DNA from: Pseudomonadales bacterium
Lineage (GTDB): Bacteria; Pseudomonadota; Gammaproteobacteria; Pseudomonadales; DT-91
Direction of reading: 5' to 3'
Length of the DNA stretch: 14,765 nt
NCBI GenBank assembly: GCA_013215025.1
Contig: JABSRR010000055.1
Span: forward strand, 1 to 14,765
In this document: in pieces, positions 7,220-13,798 of the stretch
Numbering within the stretch: the first letter of the stretch is position 1
Layout of the letters: every line of letters begins with the position of its first letter
The notes under the pieces: generated by a model
Seen by the model: the letters and a program-made list of their open reading frames with translations, nothing else
Told to the model about the DNA's origin: nothing
The model's database searches: none
Position numbers and translations under genes: made by a program

Positions 7220-7780
7220 ATGATCACCCGCTTTACCCTTAAAAATTTATTTTCATCCGAAGAAATCACCAACTTGGTGCAAAATTTTGGTTTTAAACGT
7301 CTTCCAGAGGATGAAATAGAAAATGCGATCCAAAATGCATTCTCTGATTATATTTTATCGGCATTATCAGAGCTTAGTGATGATCACGAAGACCAAAAAA
7401 AATTATATTTAGAAGCTTCTCTTTATATCGATAAAGCCAGAAAGCTACTAGAAGGCATGCCTCACCCTGCGGGGAAAATGGCTTATCGTTTATCGAATAT
7501 GTTCAGTACATTGAATAAATTAATTGAAGGGAAAGATAATTTTGCAGCGGATAGAGCCAATCGTTTCATGGAAAAAAACTTAGTGCGCCGTTTAAAGGAT
7601 ATATGGAGTGGCAACACATCAACACCATTTCACTCTGGCGGTGATGGCTCAGGAAAAAACCCAAGAGATTTTATTTTGACTTGTTTTTCAGCAGCAGGGA
7701 AAAAGTATCCAGAAATTAATTGGTTTAAAGAAGTGGATTACACTATTGCTGATATTCTTATAAAAAGCATTAAACGCTAA
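7220..7780 (+). CDS. Uncharacterised 186-aa soluble protein
   Basis: I do not recognise this protein. It appears soluble and mostly helical, with charged amphipathic stretches (for example EDEIENAIQNAF and KLYLEASLYIDKARKLL), a glycine-rich turn (HSGGDGSGKNP, about residues 142-152) that lacks the form of a P-loop, and a basic C-terminus. No signal peptide, membrane helix or catalytic motif is seen. I prefer ATG 7220. The open frame extends upstream to GTG 7169, but that stretch overlaps the hairpin region and codes for an unconvincing peptide. Neither start has a good ribosome site, only an AAAAGAA-like stretch before 7220. Three 60-base lines counted by hand gave 30-35% GC against roughly 42-58% in flanking genes, which suggests foreign origin. 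No terminator is obvious after it. Confidence 0.65.
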   Translation: MITRFTLKNLFSSEEITNLVQNFGFKRLPEDEIENAIQNAFSDYILSALSELSDDHEDQKKLYLEASLYIDKARKLLEGMPHPAGKMAYRLSNMFSTLNKLIEGKDNFAADRANRFMEKNLVRRLKDIWSGNTSTPFHSGGDGSGKNPRDFILTCFSAAGKKYPEINWFKEVDYTIADILIKSIKR

Positions 7781-7877
7781 GCATTTAATCACCTAAGCAA
7801 TTTTCATCTGATTAGGCGAAAAGTGTAATTAACTATTTTCACAGGCAATAAAACTCACATTTCGAAGTGTAACAATA

Positions 7878-7919
7878 TAAGCACCACTATTTAAGCACCA
7901 CTATTTAAGCACCACAATA
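7878..7919 (+). repeat. 14-bp tandem repeat at the right edge of the cargo
   Basis: TAAGCACCACTATT occurs at 7878-7891 and 7892-7905, with a third copy altered in its last four bases at 7906-7919. The third copy runs straight into the comEC-derived sequence at 7917, so the repeat lies at the joint between cargo and comEC remnant. Confidence 0.85.
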
Positions 7920-8208
7920 TTATGCTGTGCTGCTTAAAGCTGGGCTGCTGCAGCTTAATATTGCCAACGTATGGCGCTTGCTTTTGGCAGCCTGTATAAG
8001 CATCCTGATAGAGCCGCTGGCATTTAAACCGTTTTCAACACCCTGATCAGCGTGTTTTGCAGCGTCTAGCAGCCTTATCTATTAAGCTCTACTCAACGGC
8101 TGTAGATGGTCAATTCAAACTCCGTTTCAGCGCTGATAAACGCTTCCAGCTTCACACCCAGCAACAGGCCATGGCTGCGCAAAGCTAGTATTAGTGATTG
8201 CTGCGACA
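7917..8208 (+). pseudogene. Forward comEC remnant with a large internal deletion
   Basis: Positions 7917-8024 match comEC 5169-5280, with a 4-bp net loss plus scattered changes. Positions 8022-8208 match comEC 6519-6705 without gaps at about 91% identity. The two parts meet at a shared ATT (8022-8024) and omit 1241 bp, which is not a multiple of three. A Trp codon two codons before the natural stop has become TAG (8186-8188); the original stop is at 8192-8194. Similarity runs on past the stop for about 14 bases, so this copy also carried the comEC downstream flank that leads towards exbB. Nine of the fifteen coding differences fall at third codon positions, suggesting that the two copies diverged partly as working alleles before this one broke. 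It encodes nothing useful. Confidence 0.92.
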
Positions 8209-8368
8209 GGCGGTCTTTATCCACTAATCTGTGACTCTGATCTCAGTCGGCAGAGCAGGGCTACCCTTGTGTTTGTTGGGGCAGCTCGTTATCATGCGAG
8301 CGTGTTGTAGCCCTTGTTGCATGGCCACTTGCGCCATCACAGGCATAAATATTTTGAAAGGGGAAACT
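8209..8368 (+). other. Gap before exbB with nested inverted repeats
   Basis: No gene is supported here. GGGCTAC (8258-8264) can pair with GTAGCCC (8307-8313), and inside that loop GCTCG (8284-8288) can pair with CGAGC (8297-8301). No T tract follows, so it is not a normal terminator. It could be a structured leader of the exbB transcript or chance. The frame of exbB is open across part of this gap, but the encoded peptide (cysteine-rich, no family match) does not look like ExbB. Confidence 0.4.
8359..8364 (+). promoter_or_regulatory. Ribosome binding site deciding the exbB start
   Basis: AGGGGA lies 4 nt before GTG at 8369, where similarity to the family begins (YEFVVAGGWMM). It argues against the start 138 bp further upstream at 8231. 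Confidence 0.75.
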
Positions 8369-8989
8369 GTGTACGAATTTGTTGTTGCCGGTGGCTGGAT
8401 GATGGTGCCGATTTTATTGTGCTCGATTGCTGCCATGGCTATCTGTGTTGAGCGTATTTGGAGCCTAAGCCCCAGTAAAATAGCCCCGCCGCACTTAATT
8501 GCTCAGGTTTGGCGCTGGATCAAAGAAGATGAATTTGATGTTGAACGCATGCGCAAGCTTAAAATGTCGTCGCCGCTGGGCTACATCCTAGCCTCTGGCC
8601 TCACCAACTCGAGTGAGCGCGACACCATGAAAGAAAGTATCGAAGAAGCCGCCAGTCACGTAATTCACGACCTTGAGCGCTATCTCAGCCCCCTTGGTAC
8701 TATCGCATCGATCACACCTTTGCTGGGTTTATTGGGTACGACCGTCGGTATGATTAAGGTCTTTAGTGAAATTATGATTAAAGGCACCGGCGATGCTCAG
8801 GTGCTGGCTGGCGGCATTTCAGAGGCACTAATTACCACCGCTGCGGGTTTAGCCATAGCGATTCCTGCGCTGATGATGCATCGCTATTTTCAGCGTCGAA
8901 TCGACAGCATCGTGGTGCAGCTTGAGCAACAAAGCTTAAAATTAGTTGATGCGCTGCATACTAACCGTCAAGTCGATTTGAAAGATTAA
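8369..8989 (+). CDS. exbB: ExbB/TolQ/MotA-type proton channel protein
   Basis: Inner-membrane protein that, with ExbD, forms a proton-driven motor complex passing energy to the envelope. It is 206 aa from GTG 8369. Three membrane segments are visible: GGWMMVPILLCSIAAMAI near the N-terminus, then, after a cytoplasmic region of about 100 residues, ITPLLGLLGTTVGMIKVF and ALITTAAGLAIAIPALMM. Both later helices carry the threonines typical of the family. The short N-terminus and GGWMM motif match the subfamily found next to comEC and lpxK in Pseudomonas-type genomes rather than the TonB-linked exbB of iron uptake. No tonB gene is nearby, so the energised partner is unknown. It is followed one base later by exbD. 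The symbol is by family; a tolQ-like name would also be defensible. Confidence 0.9.
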   Translation: MYEFVVAGGWMMVPILLCSIAAMAICVERIWSLSPSKIAPPHLIAQVWRWIKEDEFDVERMRKLKMSSPLGYILASGLTNSSERDTMKESIEEAASHVIHDLERYLSPLGTIASITPLLGLLGTTVGMIKVFSEIMIKGTGDAQVLAGGISEALITTAAGLAIAIPALMMHRYFQRRIDSIVVQLEQQSLKLVDALHTNRQVDLKD

Positions 8990-8990
8990 T

Positions 8991-9407
8991 ATGCAGTTTA
9001 AACGCCAAGCCAAAGACAGTATCGATGTTAATCTAACGCCACTGATTGATGTGGTATTTTTATTACTGATTTTCTTTATGGTCTCTACGACGTTTACTGA
9101 CAAAACCGAGCTGCGTTTAGACTTGCCCGAGGCCAAGGGCACACCTCAAATGCAGCAGCCTGAGGCGATAAAATTATCAATCAATCAGCGCGGTGAATAC
9201 AGCATCAATGGCGCCGCATTAATCAATAATCAAGCAGCGACGCTAAAGTCTGCGATTGCAAAAATCGCCGGCGATAAAACCGATACCCCGTTTATTATTA
9301 CCGCAGATGCAAACACCACGCATCAGTCGGTGGTCACCGCGATGGATGCAGCAGGGCAGATGGGCTTTGTGAATTTGAGTATTACCACGGTGCAACCAGA
9401 GCCATAG
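8991..9407 (+). CDS. exbD: ExbD/TolR-type biopolymer transport protein
   Basis: Partner of the preceding ExbB. At 138 aa it has the standard layout: a short cytoplasmic N-terminus, one membrane helix (LIDVVFLLLIFFMVSTTF, about residues 18-35) with the proton-carrying aspartate at D20, then a periplasmic domain to the C-terminus (TPFIITADANTTHQSVVTAMDAAG is the typical ExbD/TolR fold region, shown here as two adjoining motifs, TPFIITAD and VVTAMDAAG). Its ATG lies one base after the exbB stop, and the msbA start follows 9 bp downstream, so the genes are probably co-transcribed and co-translated. Which envelope process the pair drives is not shown by sequence; its setting beside lipid A genes is suggestive only. 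Confidence 0.92.
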   Translation: MQFKRQAKDSIDVNLTPLIDVVFLLLIFFMVSTTFTDKTELRLDLPEAKGTPQMQQPEAIKLSINQRGEYSINGAALINNQAATLKSAIAKIAGDKTDTPFIITADANTTHQSVVTAMDAAGQMGFVNLSITTVQPEP

Positions 9408-9415
9408 GGCGAAAT

Positions 9416-11284
9416 GTGAGTCACTCAAATACCGCCAGTGATTGGCAACTATATCGGCGTTTATTGGGCTATGCCTGGCCGTATAAACGCTTCTTTCTGA
9501 TCAGCTTCCTGGGCTTCTTGCTTTATGCCGCGGCCGATGTATTACTGGCCGATTTAATGCAGTATATGATCGATAGCCTTGGGCAAAATATTGATACTGA
9601 GCAGCGCAATGGTTTAATTGTCAGCTTTTTGCATCAGCAGCTGCAGTTTGACGTTAGCGACACCAGCAAAGCGCGCTTTGCGATACCGGTGTTAATTATC
9701 ATCATCTCACTGCAGCGGGTGATAGGCTCGTTTTTAGGCAACTTTTTTATGAAGTATGTCGGTAATCACGTGATCTTTGATCTACGTACCGACATCTTTC
9801 ATAAAATGCTCGACTTGCCGGTTTATGCGATAGAAAGTCAGTCCTCGGGTAGCTTGGTCAGTCGCGTGATTTTCAATGTGACGCAGGTAACCGGTGCAGT
9901 AACCAATGCCATTACCGTGATTTTTCGAGACGGGCTAACGGTTATTTTACTGCTGGCTTACTTAATTTACTTAAACTGGCAGCTAACCCTGACCTTTCTT
10001 GCAGTGGCACCGCTGATTGCGCTGGTGGTCAGCTTTGTCAGTAAGCGTTTTCGTCGCTTAAGCAAAAAATTACAGCGTTCCATGGGGGATATCACGCATG
10101 CCACTTCAGAGGCTATTAATGGCGTACGTGATCTGCGTATATATGGCGCGCATGCGCTGGAGCAGCAGCGCTTTGCGACAGTCAGTCGACGCACGCTTAG
10201 TCAGCAGTTAAAACTGGCGTTTACCGATGCCGCATTTTCACCAACGATACAGTTCTTTTTAGCCATTGCGATTGCTGCCTTGGTGGTGCTTGGCTTGCAT
10301 CCCGATATTATTGCCGATATGAGTGCAGGCTTGTTCGTCACATTCCTAGGCGCAGCGGGTGCCTTGGCCAAGCCTATCCGCCAGCTAACCAATGTGATCA
10401 ATATTGTGCAAAAAGCGCTTGCTGCCGTGCAGGATATATTTCAGCAGCTGGATCAGGCTAACGAGCAAGTATTGCCGCTACCACCAGCACAGCTATCTAA
10501 GCCGGTGCGAGCCGAGATAGAGTTCGATCAGGTCAGCTTTGCTTATCCTGGCAGCGAGACACCGGTTCTGAAGCAGCTGTCGATGCATATTAAGCCCGGA
10601 CAAATGGTTGCCTTAGTCGGTGGCTCAGGCGGCGGCAAATCCACCTTGATGAGCTTGTTGCCGCGCTTTTATCAGCCAACCTCGGGACATATTCGCCTTG
10701 ATGGAATTGATATTAATTCGCTCAGTCTGGCTGAGCTACGCCAGCAGATCGCCATTGTTAGCCAGCAACTGGTACTGATTAATGATACTGTGCATAACAA
10801 TATTGCCTACGGTGAAATGCGCAATGCCAGTCGTGAAGAGGTGGTGGCAGCAGCCAAGCTAGCCAATGCCGATGATTTTATTCTATCGATGGCAGACGGC
10901 TACGATACCGAAATTGGCGATAATGGCGTGCGTTTATCCGGTGGCCAGCGTCAGCGCCTAGCGATAGCGCGGGCGATTTTAAAACAGGCGCCAATATTAA
11001 TTTTAGATGAGGCAACTTCAGCATTAGATAATGATTCTGAGCGACTGATTCAAGAAGCAATGCAAACCGTCGCGAAAGGGCGAACCACCTTTGTCATCGC
11101 GCATCGCCTATCAACCATTGAAAATGCCGACTGTATTTATGTGCTGGATAACGGTGAGCTGCTTGAGCAGGGTGATCATGCTAGCCTTATGGCGCAAGGT
11201 GGTCGTTATTATGCGCTGCAGCAGAATGCGCAAGAGTCTGTCGGCGATGCATCTGCATCCAAGCCTGCAGTTACCCGTGATTAA
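9416..11284 (+). CDS. msbA: MsbA-type lipid A/LPS-core flippase, ABC transporter
   Basis: Homodimeric half-transporter that flips lipid A-core from the inner to the outer leaflet of the inner membrane. At 622 aa it is somewhat longer than the roughly 580-aa enteric protein. Part of the excess is a longer loop after the first helix (about residues 57-85). Six membrane helices occupy about residues 20-330. The nucleotide-binding domain has Walker A GGSGGGKST (402-410), signature LSGGQRQRLAIARA, Walker B PILILDEATSALD and switch histidine IAHRLST. The start is GTG 9416, with AGGG at 9406-9409 overlapping the exbD stop. lpxK follows 26 bp later, the classic msbA-lpxK pairing, which strongly supports MsbA over a drug or peptide exporter. 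The C-terminal 20 or so residues look unstructured. Confidence 0.93.
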   Translation: MSHSNTASDWQLYRRLLGYAWPYKRFFLISFLGFLLYAAADVLLADLMQYMIDSLGQNIDTEQRNGLIVSFLHQQLQFDVSDTSKARFAIPVLIIIISLQRVIGSFLGNFFMKYVGNHVIFDLRTDIFHKMLDLPVYAIESQSSGSLVSRVIFNVTQVTGAVTNAITVIFRDGLTVILLLAYLIYLNWQLTLTFLAVAPLIALVVSFVSKRFRRLSKKLQRSMGDITHATSEAINGVRDLRIYGAHALEQQRFATVSRRTLSQQLKLAFTDAAFSPTIQFFLAIAIAALVVLGLHPDIIADMSAGLFVTFLGAAGALAKPIRQLTNVINIVQKALAAVQDIFQQLDQANEQVLPLPPAQLSKPVRAEIEFDQVSFAYPGSETPVLKQLSMHIKPGQMVALVGGSGGGKSTLMSLLPRFYQPTSGHIRLDGIDINSLSLAELRQQIAIVSQQLVLINDTVHNNIAYGEMRNASREEVVAAAKLANADDFILSMADGYDTEIGDNGVRLSGGQRQRLAIARAILKQAPILILDEATSALDNDSERLIQEAMQTVAKGRTTFVIAHRLSTIENADCIYVLDNGELLEQGDHASLMAQGGRYYALQQNAQESVGDASASKPAVTRD

Positions 11285-11310
11285 TATGATGTTGCTTGGG
11301 CCGTCTTAGC

Positions 11311-12348
11311 ATGTCTCGTCGCTTATCTCAGTGGCTGCAGCAGCATTGGTATCGTCGTCAAATTTCATGGCTGGGGTATTTACTGCTGCCGCTAAGTGCG
11401 CTCTATGCGCTGTTGGCACAGCTTGATCAGCGTCGTAAACGTCGCCGTGCTAGCGCTGTCGTTAATCCTTGTCCGGTGATTGTCATTGGCAATATAAGCG
11501 TTGGCGGTACTGGTAAAACGCCGCTGCTGATAGCGATTGCAGAGCATCTGCAAGCGCAAGGATTTAAGCCTGCAGTGGTCAGTCGTGGCTATGGCGGTCA
11601 GGCCAGCTACCCTTATGCTGTATCGGCATCGAGCACAGCCGCCGAGTCTGGTGATGAACCCTTATTGATTTTTCAGCGTGTGCAATGCCCGGTCGTTGTA
11701 GCACCAGAACGCAATACGGCGATCGCGCTAATTAGCCAGCAACACCCCGAGATCGATGTGATATTAAGTGATGATGGCATGCAGCATTATCAAATGCCAC
11801 GGGATATAGAGATTGCCGTATTCGATCACCAGCGCCTTTGGGGCAACGGTTTACGTTTACCCGCCGGTCCTCTGCGCGAGCCGCTGTCACGGCTAGAGCA
11901 GGTGGATTTTATTGTGCATAATGGCGCCGCTCAAAGCCACAGTGACAGTGGTTCAGCGCGCGCAAGCACAGGCTATGCTGCTATGCAGCTAGAGGTCTCG
12001 CCACTGCAGCCGGTAAACGCTGCTTCGCCGCCGCGCGATTTAGCCAAGCTGGCCGCAAGTTCAGCCACAGTGCATGCCGTTGCCGGCATAGGTAACCCAT
12101 GGCGGTTTTTCAATAGCCTCATTGCTCAGGGCTTCGCTGTGATCGCACATCCCTTTGCCGACCATCATCAGTATCAGTCATCCGATCTTGCTTTTGACGA
12201 TGATTTTCCGATTATCATGACCGAAAAAGATGCGGTAAAATGCCGCCATTTATCAAACCATCAGCTGTATTATCAGCCGGTGAATGCACGTTTTCACGAC
12301 AGTGATTTTTTGAGCGCTTTAACCCAGCGTTTACAAAGCCTGTCTTAA
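11311..12348 (+). CDS. lpxK: Tetraacyldisaccharide 4'-kinase (lipid A synthesis)
   Basis: Transfers phosphate from ATP to the 4' position of the tetraacyldisaccharide precursor, the sixth step of lipid A synthesis, at the inner membrane. The 345-aa product has an N-terminal membrane-anchoring helix (SWLGYLLLPLSALYALL), the P-loop VGGTGKTP (about residues 63-70), the SRGYGG motif, GDEPLLI, the catalytic-region motif DDGMQHY, and ITEKDAVK-like MTEKDAVKC near the C-terminus. I chose ATG 11311 because the family begins about there. TTG at 11296 would add five residues. The ribosome site is weak either way (GGG about 10 nt upstream), perhaps compensated by coupling to msbA, which ends 26 bp before. 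kdsB follows after 28 bp. Confidence 0.94.
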   Translation: MSRRLSQWLQQHWYRRQISWLGYLLLPLSALYALLAQLDQRRKRRRASAVVNPCPVIVIGNISVGGTGKTPLLIAIAEHLQAQGFKPAVVSRGYGGQASYPYAVSASSTAAESGDEPLLIFQRVQCPVVVAPERNTAIALISQQHPEIDVILSDDGMQHYQMPRDIEIAVFDHQRLWGNGLRLPAGPLREPLSRLEQVDFIVHNGAAQSHSDSGSARASTGYAAMQLEVSPLQPVNAASPPRDLAKLAASSATVHAVAGIGNPWRFFNSLIAQGFAVIAHPFADHHQYQSSDLAFDDDFPIIMTEKDAVKCRHLSNHQLYYQPVNARFHDSDFLSALTQRLQSLS

Positions 12349-12376
12349 GTCGTCATACCCAATAAAAGAGAGAGCC

Positions 12377-13186
12377 ATGAACCACGCGCCCTTTACCGTT
12401 ATTATTCCTGCGCGCTTCGCTTCATCACGCTTGCCGGGCAAGCCCTTGCTTGATATTGCCGGTAAACCGATGATTCAGCATGTCTATCAGCAGGCCTGCT
12501 TATCCGCTGCCACCGAAGTGATTATTGCAACTGACCATGCAGCAATTTTTCAGGCGGCCGAAGACTTTGGTGCCAAGGTAGTGATGACCTCAGAGTCGCA
12601 TGAGTCGGGTACCGATCGCCTGCAAGAGGTCGTTGCCACGCTGCAGCTTGCTGATGATGCAGTGGTAGTGAATGTGCAGGGCGACGAACCACTGGTGCCG
12701 CCGTCGGTCATCAATCAAACTGCGGCACTATTGACGCAGACTGATGCATCCAGCCAGTCGATGGCTACCTTGTTTGAATTCTGTGAGAGCTCAGAGCAGG
12801 TGTTTGACCCTAACGTAGTCAAGGTGGTGACCACTGAGCCTAAGCTGAGCGATGATATGACTCTGTCGCAGGCGCTGTATTTTTCGCGCGCGCCGATGCC
12901 ATGGCATCGAGACAGCTTCGAACCGGCAACGCTGGCGGCAAGCTTGCCTAGCGACATCCGCTATAAACGCCATTTGGGCATTTATGCCTATCGCGTCGGT
13001 TTATTGCATCGCTTTGTCAGCTGGCCAGTTGCTGCCTTAGAACAGGTAGAAAAACTTGAACAGCTACGCGTTTTAGCCAATGGCGAGGCTATAAATATCG
13101 CCTTAGCCTGCGAAAGTCTGCCGCCGGGTGTAGACACGCAGGCAGATTTAGATAAAGTAAGAGCTTTATTTGCCAAACCTGCGTAA
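12377..13186 (+). CDS. kdsB: CMP-Kdo synthetase (3-deoxy-manno-octulosonate cytidylyltransferase)
   Basis: Activates Kdo with CTP to CMP-Kdo, the donor used to add the inner-core sugars to lipid A; cytoplasmic. At 269 aa it is slightly longer than the roughly 250-aa family norm. Motifs: IIPARFASSRLPGKPL at the N-terminus (nucleotide-binding loop), ATDH, SGTDRLQEV, VVNVQGDEPLVPP (metal and substrate region), and YKRHLGIYAYR with LEQVEKLEQLRVL near the C-terminus. A purine-rich AGAGAG (12368-12373) precedes the ATG. It lies directly after lpxK, leaving no room for the small Trm112/YcaR-type gene often found between the two in related genomes. Confidence 0.96.
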   Translation: MNHAPFTVIIPARFASSRLPGKPLLDIAGKPMIQHVYQQACLSAATEVIIATDHAAIFQAAEDFGAKVVMTSESHESGTDRLQEVVATLQLADDAVVVNVQGDEPLVPPSVINQTAALLTQTDASSQSMATLFEFCESSEQVFDPNVVKVVTTEPKLSDDMTLSQALYFSRAPMPWHRDSFEPATLAASLPSDIRYKRHLGIYAYRVGLLHRFVSWPVAALEQVEKLEQLRVLANGEAINIALACESLPPGVDTQADLDKVRALFAKPA

Positions 13187-13312
13187 AGACAGGGTTTCTA
13201 GCCAACTAGGACGGTTTGCTGCATTAATCTTCGTGTGAGCTGCTGCAGGGTTTATGAAAAGCCAGCCGCAGCCGAATGTATCGCGTTAACTTAAACAGCT
13301 TAAGGAATTAGC

Positions 13313-13798
13313 ATGACGAACGTTTTATTTGTCTGCTTAGGCAATATCTGTCGCTCACCCACGGCCGAAGGGGTGATGCGCAAAAAATTACAACAGGCAG
13401 GCCTGTCCGATACCATCAAGGTTGATTCTTGCGGCACCGGTTCCTGGCATGTGGGCAGCTCGCCAGATGAGCGCACCATCAGCATGGCAGAGCAGTATGG
13501 CTATGACCTCAGCGAGCTGCGCGCGCGCAAGCTATCAGCCAACGACTATTTACGCTTTGATTATATTTTAGCCATGGATACTCGTAATCTGGCCGATGTG
13601 ATTAAAACTGCACCGGCTGATTTTCAAGGTGAGATAAAGCTGCTGCTTGATTTCGCACCCGGTGATGAGCTAGAAGTGCCCGACCCTTATTTTGGTGGTG
13701 AATCAGGTTTTTTGCGGGTGATTCAGCTCATCGAAGCAGCCTGCGACGGCTTTATCAGTCAGTATCAACTAAACAGCAGCATAGATAGTCCTGCCTAA
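13313..13798 (+). CDS. Low-molecular-weight protein-tyrosine phosphatase
   Basis: A 161-aa cytoplasmic phosphatase of the LMW-PTP family. The active-site loop CLGNICRS has nucleophile C8 and R14 in the C-x5-R pattern, with the following serine. The general acid is D124 in the VPDPYFGG motif. The start has a clear ribosome site, AAGGA six bases before ATG 13313. A 126-bp gap with no recognisable feature separates it from kdsB, and its stop overlaps the murB start by one base. In some bacteria such enzymes counteract a tyrosine kinase that controls capsule polymer synthesis, but no kinase or polysaccharide gene is visible here, so the substrate is unknown. The same kdsB-phosphatase-murB order occurs, from memory, in Pseudomonas. 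Confidence 0.93.
   Translation: MTNVLFVCLGNICRSPTAEGVMRKKLQQAGLSDTIKVDSCGTGSWHVGSSPDERTISMAEQYGYDLSELRARKLSANDYLRFDYILAMDTRNLADVIKTAPADFQGEIKLLLDFAPGDELEVPDPYFGGESGFLRVIQLIEAACDGFISQYQLNSSIDSPA

Noticed and set aside
6697..8208. Insertion sequence or other transposon
   Set aside because: No transposase or integrase reading frame, no clear target duplication, and the inverted arms are comEC sequence rather than element ends.
8231..8368. Longer N-terminus for exbB
   Set aside because: The extra 46 residues are cysteine-rich with no resemblance to the family, and a good ribosome site precedes GTG 8369.
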